Part shown: positions 53,606 to 64,000 of the stretch, one piece after another | Layout of the letters: each line of letters starts with the position of its first letter | How positions within the stretch are numbered: the stretch's first letter is position 1 | Assembly: GCA_037178625.1 (NCBI GenBank) | Contig: CM074141.1 | Location: 496,001-560,000, forward strand | Reading direction: 5' to 3' | Length of the DNA stretch: 64,000 nucleotides | From: Skeletonema tropicum | Taxonomy: Eukaryota > Bacillariophyta > Thalassiosirophyceae > Thalassiosirales > Thalassiosiraceae | Position numbers and translations under genes: made by a program | The notes under the pieces: generated by a model | What the model saw: the letters and a program-made list of their open reading frames with translations, nothing else | Database searches by the model: none | What the model was told of the DNA's origin: nothing

Positions 53606-54658
53606 AAAGCAACGGCCAGGACTGCTTGAGGAGTATGTTGAGATTGGGGCACAGATTAGGTATACAGTCGTGGCAAGAAACACTTTATTGGCTGATAAGT
53701 AATGCTTCTATTGAGTACCATCGTGCATTATTCAAGTACGTCGAAACAAGGCGCAGCCCTACTACTAAAAATCTATCATTGTCTCTCTCTCTTGCAATGT
53801 AGATGTGGATGTGAGTAATAAATAGAAGTGAAAGTCTTTATCTATTTATCTCCATATTTTTATTTCATCCTGCCTACCCCATGCATCCTACAATACTTAT
53901 AGAAGTACTTATTTACTTATTTGGCGCGAGTGCAGCAGATAAGTCATTCAGAGTCATTCCCAGTCATGAAGAATGACGAATGTGGCATCTTTCGCATTTC
54001 CCGGATAGAGCGATTGAAAGAGAAACAAAAGTGCTTGAAAGATAGCAATAGCAGATATCAGATAATATGGTAGCAGGCTTGGGGTGCGATCTGGGAAATA
54101 GCTCCTGCAGCACATGTTCGTTATCACTTAGCATAGATAATGTCGCCTCTTGAGGGCCCACCAGACGTATTTTAAAAATTTCTGTTACACTATGAATATA
54201 AATATACTCTGCAGCAAATGATAGGAGATAGGAGTATCATCTACTCCAAGTATTGAAAGAAGGTATGAATTGTAACTTCATGTCTTGGAAAGAATTCATG
54301 TCGATCTCGTACGTTCATGTAAGTAGTTCGCACCTCTAAAAGGTTCGCATCAAGTACTAATGGTAGGTCAAGGTTCGCCACTAACACCAGAGATCGCAGC
54401 ATAATGACTTCGAGTGTTGCGGCTATGAACACAAAATGATTATTCTGAAGACTATCGCTCGCTGATTCTAAGCAGACTAATGAGGAAGAATCTCCGTTAT
54501 GTAAGTAGCACTTTGAGAAATTCCAAGTACGAAGGATTTCTAATAGATGTTAAGTATATTCTGTCATGTCTTCACCGCCTCGGATGTGTCAATCCAAAGG
54601 GGAACTGTGCTAAACGCCGTCATATGAAGTTGCCGGAAAGATGTACGACACCACTTCG
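53606..54658. other. AP2 3' remnants and duplicated scraps
   Basis: At 53700-53770 text encoding YHRALFKYVET looks like another AP2 end. At 54505-54540 LRNSKYEGF resembles an AP2 unit start. At 54130-54185 a block (CCACCAGACGTATTTTAAA) matches 6140 and 26195. At 54575-54610 a piece matches 32390. At 54612-54660 a piece matches the FEA1-like gene. No complete gene. Confidence 0.5.
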
Positions 54659-54660
54659 TC
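54612..54660 (+). pseudogene. Fragment of an FEA1-like coding exon
   Basis: AACGCCGTC, then ATGAAGTTGCCGGAAAGATG and TACGACACCACTTCGTC match exon 2 of the FEA1-like gene (sense strand near 19212-19160, residues NEVAGKMYDTTSS), with silent-type differences. About 50 bp only. Confidence 0.65.
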
Positions 54661-57600
54661 ATCTCCTCACACGCAAAATATTTGGCATTGATGATATACA
54701 CGTCGTGTGTTCTTCGTTCTCCTCACCAGATTCGTCGTCAGTTGTGTAGAGCTGCAGTGAACGGGTGCTGTCATCATGGTCAGTGTCGGCAAATGAGACT
54801 GATCGCCTCGGCTTTGGCATCCCTCTGAGTCTACGGAAACTAGACTGCCCCCTAGAAAGAGACGGTCTTTTGGATTTGGTCAATGGCCGACGATCCCTTC
54901 TTTTCTCGAGTACTTTAATCACGTCGTCGTTACAGGCTAGGTCTTTTGGGGAAAGACCTCGAACATCCAATGTAAACGGGCTCGACACACCTTTTTCAAG
55001 CAGAATCTCAACACACTGAGCACGGCCAAGTAGACATGCATAATGAATTGCCGCATATCCATTTTCGTCCAGTTGGCTCAACTCGAATCTAATTTGACCG
55101 AATGCATCATCGCCATTCCTTCTGCTAACATCCAGTATGTTCTCTAGCCTTTCTGTATCATTCAAGATAACGTAAGATATGGGCGAGTTACGCACAATCA
55201 AGTGCTGCCAGCCCCTATTTTTTCGCATCTGTGTTGAATCAGGAGATGAAGACTTCTCTATCGCTTTCAACACTCCACTACGCAAGGCAGACACAACAGA
55301 GTCTCGGTGATTTTGATTCAAACAAGTAAAAACAAAGTCGTCGTCTCTGTCGTTCAAAGTAATCGAAAAGGATCTCTCTGCAAGCGATGAATGAGAGATT
55401 GCTTTGCTTCTTGCGTCTCTCGAGTGTGAAATATCTAGACAATCGACACGGGAAACAGAAGAGAAGAGTGATGCAAATTGAGCACTTCTTTCTTTGCTAC
55501 CACTTAGAGATAAAGGAAGAGAGAAGATATCCTCAAGTCCTCTGTGCAATTCTTTCCGGTTCACTTGCCCTTTGTTTTCTGGGTCTAGCTTGCGAATTAC
55601 ATTCTCATACTTTGGCCACGCAATCTCGTGAAGTACATCACGAAGTTGTGCTGTTGAGATGTTGTTGCCATCGCTTACCAACTTCGCTCTCAAGTATTCC
55701 ATCATGCTTTCCTGCGTGACAGCATCTCCGTCAGTCAATGCCATCATCAGATGATAAGAATCGGCCACAGGAAAATCCGCCACAATGAAGCCTTGAGAGA
55801 ATATCATGAGTTCTCGTTCATTCTCGAGTTTACAACAGGGACCGTTATCAGATGCAACTGTTGGTGCATGGCGACTATGCAGGTAGACGGAACCATGCTG
55901 AATCAGAACTGATTTGGGGTCACTAACAAATGGAAAGAATATGCTCTCCAATGCTTGTTTCTGTCTTCTCGCCGGAGCCAGCTGCGGTGTCATTAGATCC
56001 GTGTTTTGTTTTCCCAATGATCAACTTTTTGAAATCATCTGGAGACGCCTCATTGTGTGGCCTGTTGGAAATAAACTTTTCAAAAGGATTTGTAGGTACC
56101 TCATTGCTTGTCAATCTGGAAAATGTAGCATTGCCACGAGTATCATCGACACCTAGTGTCCTAGCAACTTCTTCAATTTTCGCTGGCTCCAGAGCCCCAA
56201 ATGATAATGACTTCGCGTGTGTGTTACGGTTCCGTCGCACACCTGCTCGTCGTCTGCCGTCATTTAAACTGTGTCCCAAACTCTTTGACACTGGCACTAT
56301 AGACCTTGATTCCCAACTGCCGTTACTGGTATCACTAGCGGCACTCACATGTGAACTTCTGCTGATGTTGCTGTCCGCCAAGGCCCCCATATTTTCATCA
56401 CCAGTGAGAGGAAACGATGGATCGATGACATTGAAGAATGCAACCAAAGCCGTCATTTCCCTCCGTAACTTTGGAGCCTTGTGTCCCTCCCTCACATGCA
56501 TCCGCTTCTCTCTCCATTTGCGAAAGTGAGAATTAAACACACGAACGACTAACTCATTTCTCTCCTCTTCAGACACAGAGCAGAGCAATGCCTGCCGTAT
56601 CTTCTCATGTGAGAAGGACACAGTTAACGTAGATGATGAGGATATACGCAGAAGACTCGATGCATGTTGCAAGAGGTCGAGAACGTCGGATTCTTCCAAA
56701 TATAAAAGCTCGCATAACATGGACGAATGAAAGACAGTGTTGGGCATACATGCCATCATCGTTAGCACACGCTGCACCTCTAATGATAATTGTTCTTTGA
56801 TCTGGGTATGGATCGAGTGGATCACATCATTGGCAATACAGTCACCTGATAAGTAGTTTGGTAGAGCGCCCCCCAATGATATTCGATCATCAATCCAACA
56901 CAGCTCCAGTGCACCCCCCAAGTCGGCACGTACAACATTCTGTAACAGACTCTTTGCCACCAACTCATTCATAGCAGACCGAACATACGAAATAATCCCA
57001 ATTGTTTTGTCATATATCACTTCGGCAAGAGACTCCACCTCGCACTTATCTCGTCTGTTACTGCAGTCTGCAACATAGGCAGTCACAACCTCAAGTGTCA
57101 GCGGGTAGACATTAATCACTTCTACAGTTTTATCCACGCCACCCCCAATGGATATCATGGAAGCATCTAGAATTTGATGGTTCAATCTTTCTTGTGATCG
57201 ATCCAAAAATTCATTGAATGGAGTTTTTAATGGGGAGGTGGTTGATGATGATGATACGTTGCTTGTAGATGAGTACGCACAAATGATCAATAAATCACCC
57301 AACAGAGATAATTCCTCGAATAGAAGATGTGATAATACCTCCAACGACGTTGAGCTCATATTCTGACAATCGTCCAAGAATAAGATGGATGGCTGCTGCT
57401 GCTTTGTATTACACATGATGGAAAGTAGTGCATGAATCGATTCTTTGCTCGTTGAATTTGGAATATCCTCAATTTTAGTTGGTGTAGCAGCTCTGCTGCT
57501 GCTCTGGCCTCCCGAAGATGTCGATTCAATTAGCATATCATCAATTTGGAGGTATTCCTCCGATGAATCATCGTCACCGTCGTCATCTTTACTTGCCTCT

Positions 57601-58082
57601 TGTTGCAGAGCCATTTCTCTCAGAGTAGAATGAACCTCATCCCATGATTGATAGCCATCCTGTTCTGGAGAAAAATTGCATCGAATTACCAAAGGCTGTT
57701 GCCTTGAAGAAGAATTATTATTACCATTCCTCCCTCCTCGCGCAGATGCCCTCCGCCGATCAAACGGTTGTACTAAAAATTCCTCAACCAACGCCGTCTT
57801 ACCCACACCTTTCACACCCGAAACAAACACCACCCCTTTATTATTATTATTATTATTATTATTCGCAGCAGGTGACTGCATTAAATCACTGTAGCATTTC
57901 CGCAGTCGCTTCAGTTCTTTATTGCGACCGTAGAGTTTGACACGTTCATCTTTTGTGTTGGTCGGAAATTTAATTTTGTGGCGACGCGCATCTGCATCTT
58001 CTAATCTATTCGACATGTCGCTTTTTGTTTGCTGGTTGTCGTCAACAGTTGTCTTTGTCGTTTGGCCTCGTTCAATACACAT
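54659..58082 (-). CDS. AAA ATPase with EF-hand-like and ankyrin regions (one frame break)
   Basis: Frame one (58082 to 55923, 719 residues) has LYGRNKELKRL, Walker A GVKGVGKT (residues 89-96), Walker B SILFLDD (232-238) and a long helical region, as in AAA_16/MalT-type STAND ATPases. Frame two (to 54659) carries on with QALESIFFPFVSDPKSV, an EF-hand-like stretch (YENVIRKLDPENKGQVNRKE), two ankyrin repeats (GYAAIHYACLLGRAQCVEIL, then a weaker one) and a basic, Ser-rich end. The frames overlap at about 55923-56017; dropping one A from ACAGAAACAAGC fuses them into about 1130 residues. Such proteins act as ATP-driven signalling switches; substrate unknown. An ATT run (57838-57862) encodes poly-Asn. 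Start: MCIERG or Met23. Confidence 0.7.
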
Positions 58083-59157
58083 TGAATTGATTTGATATCG
58101 GGACTAATACTCGTGATCTTTGAGGCTGCTCTCTACCTGGCTGGCAGCTGAGTGGAAGGTTGCTGGGTAAAAATCTGGTCTTTATTTCACGATTACAAAA
58201 GAGCTTCTCTAATTTATGACCAAGGCAAATGGGCTATTTCGATCATGTTTACGATCAAATCATGATCAAATCGCCACTCACTCTACCGCTGTGGTTTTGG
58301 AGCGGAGCTTGTAGCTAATACTTACGATCAGAATCGTCAGATGTGACTGAGAGCACGCCTTCTCTGGCATTCACTTCTCGAGGTACATATTTATTGAGTA
58401 ACGGACAAGGGTATCCTCTATCAAAACATCCTACTCATTACTTTTGTGTCAGTAGTACTTATACTCCATGCTCCTACTCGGGATGCTGGTGTGTGTGCTT
58501 CTACATCTACACTGGGATCCCCTGAGCTTGAGGGACAAGACCAAGACGTCACACCTCGCCTGTAGCTCTGGATATGATGATAATGTTTGATTCCAATTCA
58601 ATCGAGATGATTCAAGCCTAGCTTTTGCCGAAGCCGACGCCTGAAAACTTCAGCACCGACGGTAGCCCCCATGAAACTGGTGTTGATATGGCCAATCCAA
58701 GTTGAATTATGATTTCATGAACGAATTGGTTACCAACTCCAAAGTGGAAACTGGAAACTGCCCATCTGCACAAAAGGCTTCAGAGGCATATTGCTCAGTT
58801 GTTGAAATTCCTCTCTCAATATATCTTCATATCTTCCGTCACAACCAAATTGCTATCTTTGTTCAATAGATTCCCCTCTGAGGTCCTCTTCTTGTCCATC
58901 CTGCATTGCTGCTCGCGCAAACTGTCCATTGATTCTCGTTATTGATATGTTTTCACTGGAGATAAGGTAAACAGCTCTTCATCACAAGTTGAAGTAGCAT
59001 TGAGGGACTCTAGTCTAGAGTAGGCAGTCGCAATAATAAATGCGTGCATATTACTAAACAGAGCTCAGAATTCAGAGGAAGACAGTGTCAAGTCTAAAAT
59101 GATTGTCTCCCCCCCCCCCTGCCCCTTTCTTTGTCTTCCTCCATCTGGAGAGACCTA
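58083..59157. other. Intergenic; LRR 3' flank duplicate at right
   Basis: 58915-59204 is the inverted counterpart of the LRR 3' flank at 32057-32345. The remaining part holds no recognised gene. Confidence 0.55.
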
Positions 59158-60142
59158 TCAAAAGACGACATCGCCATCACTATCGTCATCTTCTCGATTT
59201 TTATCATTCAAATTAGTTTGCCAGTGGCAGTTGAGAAAAGGAAGGACACTATTCATCACAATATCACGAGGCAAAACGCACTGGAGGATAGGAGCAACAT
59301 GCTCGTCCAATAAGTGGCGATGCTCTGCTTTGTATTCAATGATTTTGCCAAGAACTGATCTAATCCACGATCGTATCTCCTGGGCCTTTTTACCATCAAT
59401 ATCCACCACCTCCTCCTCCTCCTCCTCATCATCATCATCATCATCATCAACATAATAGTAGCCAGCATCTGCAGCGGGTAGAATCTGATTGATTGAATCA
59501 ATTTCTTTGTATATATTATTTCTCTGTTCCTCCAAATGTAAAGCAGCGATTGTTTCATTGAGCAGTACTCCCTCTACAAGATCTACGTGCTTCAGATTTC
59601 TACACCCTTGGAATATATTATCATGGGTAAAACATTCCATCTTTCAATGGAATGGTGATCCGTTCAAGAGAGGTGCAGGAATAGAATGCCCCTCTTTCAA
59701 TTCTTTCCAGCTTGCTACCAAATTTCAAGTCCAACAGGTCGAGGCACATACTAAATGCAGCCTTCTTAACGATCCTAACGGATGAGAGGTTGATGCTCTT
59801 CAAAGATTCGCAGTCGTAAAAAGCCTCTCCATTAATTATTTCCAGCTCGCCACATTCCACGTCCGTCAGGGCTCTACATTCACCGAAAGCAAAATCCTCA
59901 ACAATTTTGACGCCTGGCATGACTACTCGTCTCAAGCGAGGGCAGCAATAGAATGCACTGTATTCAATTTCTTCAACATCCTCATGGCAGATAACTTCAA
60001 CGATGTTAAGATGCTCTTCGAATGCCCGCGCACGAATGATATTGGCAGCCACAAAGATATGAGTGGCATCATCATCAGGAATAACTTCGCCCTCCTCACC
60101 CCTGTAAGTGTATCGATTAATAATGTTGCCCTCGGCCTCCAT
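59158..60142 (-). pseudogene. BspA-type LRR gene copy with two frame breaks
   Basis: Starts MEAEGNIINRYTYRGEEGE at 60142 and follows the family through the LRR units to ITIPLKDGM. There one extra base (GGAATGTTTTACCC against GGGATTATTACCC) shifts the frame to a stop at 59621; the family sequence resumes in the next frame (HDNIFQGCRNLKHVDL). Near the end, FLELPSNAFE reads FLNCHWQTNLND, a second indel, and the frame runs on to 59158; the normal stop position is 59204-59206. The Asp/Glu run (GAT/GAG repeats) is long. The first product would lack the C-terminal domain. Confidence 0.85.
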
Positions 60143-61486
60143 AATGGGACAACTGCGTTGCGACGAGAAGAATGGAAGCAGTGCTCTGTGTTTAGATAGC
60201 TTTTATGTGTTGAGAATTGAGATCTTTCTTCTTTTACGTAAGTAGGAATTAGTATGATGAGGCGCGGGAGGCCTTCTCAAGAAGTGATGCAAGTAAGCGA
60301 GGTTGGAGTACATGGAGCGGTTAGTGGTATGGAGCTACAATTGAGTAGTGAAATGCACTGCGGTGATGCTGGAATGATGGATCATGACGATGAATCTGCA
60401 AACTCTGCTTCCTTCTTCATCTTCACCGCAGCAGCTTCACTGCAGCAATCAACTTTCATCTCTTTCTTGGCGGCTTTCTGACTTGCAACAAAGTCCAACA
60501 TAATGTTTTGATAGGAGTCATCTCGAGTATCTGATCAACTTTGTACTCCTATTTATTTACTCGAGATGACTCGGCTTTATCGAGCTCAGCGCTACTTCCC
60601 TAGGAATCCAATAATAATACTAATGTGAGAACTTCATATATACGCCTGCCTTTTTCTGCTCCGGGCCCGTCAGCTAGCCCGCTACACTGAAAAAGTTGAA
60701 CTTGTTTTTTCTGGCCGCAGATAAAATGTATCATAAACTAATACTCTGTAGCTGTAGCAATCAGAGAGATGGAAGTAATGACATGCACTATACTTCCTCC
60801 CTATGTATCTACAACGGATCAAAGGGTGCTATAGATTCTCGAGGTAATGTACCGCCTCGAGATGGGTCGGTCGTCCACTCAATTTAGACCCAACGTATGT
60901 TAATACTGAGAGCCTGTTGTGCCTCTCAGGGGTGGAAACTAGTGATAGAAGGAGAGGCTGCTGCACTCGCCACTCGCTGCTGAACAACTTGAAATAAAAA
61001 GAGGGCCAGCATCGGGCCGATTTTCGGGCCTCTCAGCTACCATACATATCGTAGATTTACGAGAAAAGATTCGGAAAAGTCTGCGCTGGCAAATCGGAAA
61101 TCAAGATCAAACATCAAACTTCAAAATTGCATGACCGACGCTAGCTGCGCCTGCCGATCTCAAAGTAATAACGGCTCTATCATACATTCAATTGCACGGC
61201 AGCAACTACTAGCAATTGATTTAGTGATAGAATTAGCAGGTAAGTCAATTAATATCATCTCGGCCGCATCTAGCCGCCGCCGCAAAATCACGGCCGGCCG
61301 ATTCATTTTTCCAGCAGCGCAGCGCAAGCGATATCGATATCGATATCTCTCCATTCAATGAATTTCTAACCGCGCTCTTCTCTCGCCGCTACTCTTTCAG
61401 CAAAGCGCTATTCCATCGATCGACCGGCCACGTCTCAGCCAGAATTTCAGCAGCTGCAGCAGCCTTTTCTGCGCGACAAAATTTCG
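60143..61486. other. LRR promoter block and Gly-rich gene promoter
   Basis: 60240-60410 (minus sense) carries the LRR upstream blocks (GGCCTCCCGCGCCTC, ACTAATTCCTAC, CACCGCAGTGCATTTC). A stem of 15 bp lies at 60515-60572. 61320-61345 has GATATC repeats. No gene. Confidence 0.5.
60515..60572. repeat. Stem-loop with 15-bp stem
   Basis: GAGTCATCTCGAGTA pairs with TACTCGAGATGACTC across 28 bases. Part of the loop (TACTCCTAT) can also pair with ATAGGAGT just outside the stem, giving an alternative fold. Confidence 0.6.
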
Positions 61487-64000
61487 ATGAGATTCAATCT
61501 CTCTCTACTCGCCCTCGCGGCCACAGTCCGCCATGATTCAACTGTCATTGCAGAAATCACCACCGTCATTTCGCCGACCCGCACGCCAGATCTCATTCTG
61601 GAAACATCGGATGGCAGCCCCATCGATAACAGCACGAGCGGCTCGGTTGTCATTCAAAGTGGGAGGAGCTACAATGAAACTTCTGCGGGGGGGAATGTTA
61701 CAGTTCTGGCGGGAGAGTCTCTCAAGGGAAGGGGGGGCAATGTGGATATCTCTGGTGGATCCTCCAATGGCCACAGTGATGGTGGAGATGTCCTTTTGTT
61801 TGGTGGAGATGCAGAGAAGGGGAGGGGGGGCAACATTCAACTTCAGAGTGGATCTAGCTCCAAGGGTGTTAGTGGAAATGTTGCACTTGCCTCCTCCACG
61901 ACTTTGGTCGAAGGGGGGAGCTCAGGAAGCATCGTTCTTTCCACGGGGGAGGCAAAAGGAGGAAGTGGAGGAGCGATAGCTTTAGAGAGTGGCAATGGTG
62001 GATATTATGACGGTGGAGACATCACCCTGTCAGCTGGTCAGACATCTGGCAATGGATTCAAGGGCGGCTCGGTCCATTTGAATGGAGGAGAGGGCTCGAG
62101 TTCGCATTCCACAGATGGAGGTGATGGTGGTGATCTCATCCTCACGGGAGGAGAGGCGAAAGGAGAGGGGGAAGACGATGATGGAGGTAGCATTGCTCTT
62201 CAAGGAGGTACATCGTTTGCTGGGCATGGAGGCTCCATCCGATTATCATCGGGTGGATCCAGTGAGACATCTTCGGGTGACGTATGTAAGTGTCATTCAT
62301 ATTCTTAAGTGCCTTTATTCTGCTTCTTAGTATTATATTGTCTCACTTTCATTGATGATCATGTACTAATACTCCACAGTGATTGCCAGTGCCAAGGCTG
62401 GCCACGAAGGGACGAGTGGGGCTCTCACTTTGACCACGGGGGCATCCAATAGTGGCCTCGGCACAAGTGGATCCATCAATTTACAGACTGGAAACGTCTT
62501 TGGTGGAGCTACAGGTGACATATCAATGTCAGCTGGAACAGCTACCGATACAGTTGAGAAGGGGGGATCCATTTCCTTCACCACTGGACACAGCGAGTGG
62601 TCGTCGAGTGGCTCATTCCATGTTCAGACTGCCAATGGAGGTGCGCAAGGCAATAGCGGTGAAGTCTCGATACGAACTGGCGACACAGAGTCGGGTAGGT
62701 CGGGCCCCTTGCTCTTTGAGAGTGGATCTGCTGCAGGTGGTGGTTCTGCAGGGTAAGTTTCATCAGTGTTTATGGGATATTGTGGAATGGACTTTGCTCT
62801 ATCATCTCTATCGCATTGTAATCTTACACTCTACACATGTTCATATTGCACATTACTTCTTCTCACGTCTCTTGGCAGATCAATCGAGATGAAAGTAGGA
62901 TACAGTAAGTATAAGCATAACGGCGGGCACGTCAAACTTGCCGCAGGAGAGGCCAAGGGCAATGCAATTGGTGGTTCCGTAGATATAGCCGCCGGTAATG
63001 GGACTTCTTCTACAGGTAGAGGCGGCAGTGTGTCCATTGCTGCAGGGAATGCATCCGGCGAAAGCCCCTTTGATGTTGCTGGCCACTTGACGATGACTGC
63101 AGGCTCTGCGAACAAAGGCGATGGAGGAGCTGTCTCAATTCAGTCGGGTGGAAGTACTGAAAGAGACAGCGGTGCCATAGGTGAGTGTACAACAACCGTG
63201 ACATGCATTTTCATCCATCTTCCTTCGTCCACGACACTTTTTCGTCTCATGCTCATGTCATTTCCTGATTGCTCTTTGAATGTAGTCATTGCTACTGCTG
63301 CTTCCGGCAGTGAAGGCATGAGTGGATCTTTATCTATGAGTACTGGGTCATCTAAACGTGGGAATTCTGGCGAAATCAGTATCCGTACTGGTGATTCAGA
63401 TGCCTATTACACCGCGTCTACCAATCGAAAGACGGGAGGTGGTGGAAACATCACCTTGGCTGTAGGAACGGCCAACTTTGGCCGAGGCGGGTACATGAAA
63501 CTCTCAGCTGGATCAACAACTGGATTCTCTCGATACGATGTCTGGAATCCCATCGATGTGACAGGTGGTGAAATCGAGATGACTTCTGGATCTTCTAAAG
63601 AATCACATTCAGGTCATATTGAAATCGCCACTGCTCCTGCTGGAATGCGAGGCGTTTCTGGCTACCTCAAGCTACAAACTGGAGACGCTTCGTCTGGAGA
63701 TGCTGGTACTATTGGTAAGTCCGAGTGAAATTGATCCAAGAGTGCCTCTCGAGAGTAATTTGCCCATGATGCCTCACACTGCCATCTTGTGTCTGTTTCT
63801 TTGCGTTTCCTCTACTCTGCTATAGCTCTAATGACTGGGAATTCAACTGATGGAGAAGGCGGAGCAATTGAGATTGTCAGTGGAAAATCTTCCGGCGAGG
63901 CTGATGGTGCAAACATTCAAATTAGTGCTGGCGAGGCTGATGGTGAGAGGACAACAGGAGGTACTGTTACAGTGTTTGCCGGACATGGGAGTAACAATGA
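61487..64000 (+). CDS. Secreted Gly/Ser-rich repeat protein (3' end outside window)
   Basis: Five exons seen: 61487-62285, 62380-62752, 62879-63180, 63286-63714 and 63826 to the window end. All introns (94, 126, 105, 111 bp) are GT..AG, donors GTAAGT or GTGAGT, and the joined frame stays open. The N-terminus MRFNLSLLALAATV looks like a signal peptide. The rest is tandem units of about 18-25 residues of the type GG.I.L.SG.S..G.GG (GGSVDIAAGNGTSSTGRGG, GGDITLSAGQTSGNG). Alternating hydrophobic residues between Gly turns suggest a beta-helix or beta-roll. Introns 1, 3 and 4 cut at the same place of the unit (SG.[VI] before [VIL][IM]). Likely extracellular, perhaps cell-wall or adhesive; this is inference. 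Confidence 0.75.

Overview
The window looks like nuclear DNA of a diatom, most likely a centric, Thalassiosira-like species. Three things point there: a family of short BspA-type leucine-rich-repeat (LRR) genes, an FEA1/phytotransferrin gene with 98- and 109-bp introns facing a ferric-reductase-like gene, and PIF1-helicase, Penelope-like, Ty3/Gypsy and PIF/Harbinger remnants. Coding DNA is a minority; much of the window is duplicated or mobile. The species is an inference from protein families, not from a database match.

Layout. 0-4.1 kb: three LRR copies (one cut by the window edge, one with a nonsense codon, one intact on the minus strand). 4.1-14.8 kb: repeat-rich DNA. It holds an inverted-repeat-bounded segment with a decayed Gypsy integrase tail and a young LTR retroelement with two 405-bp LTRs that look identical and no long ORF inside. 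It also holds an inverted-repeat-bounded segment with gene-like ORFs (family X). 14.7-17.5 kb: two more LRR copies, both damaged. 17.8-22.8 kb: the clearest host locus, an FEA1/phytotransferrin-like gene (minus, three exons) divergent from a ferric reductase/NOX-like gene (plus), with a 644-bp shared promoter region. 24.2-29.4 kb: an unrecognised minus-strand ORF and an 838-residue membrane/repeat protein. 29.5-32.1 kb: two intact LRR genes. 33-39.4 kb: a block inserted in an older repeat, containing a 285-bp perfect inverted-repeat (foldback) element, a gene-less stretch with 11 copies of TGGGGAG, and a PIF1 helicase tail. 39.7-48 kb: fragments (a small multi-exon gene, Harbinger ends, a family X copy, an AP2 pseudogene, a Penelope-like reverse-transcriptase remnant). 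48.6-51.5 kb: an almost complete PIF/Harbinger transposon. 52.5-53.6 kb: a three-repeat AP2 gene. 54.7-58.1 kb: an AAA ATPase fused to EF-hand-like and ankyrin regions. 59.2-60.1 kb: a frameshifted LRR copy. 61.5-64 kb: a secreted Gly/Ser-rich repeat gene running off the window.

How parts work together. The FEA1-like protein would bind Fe(III) at the cell surface and the ferric reductase would reduce it, so the divergent pair forms a plausible iron-uptake module. The LRR copies share flanking blocks and spread by segmental duplication; at least three are broken. Several genes have one-base frame breaks, some at homopolymers, so assembly error must be separated from real decay before calling pseudogenes.
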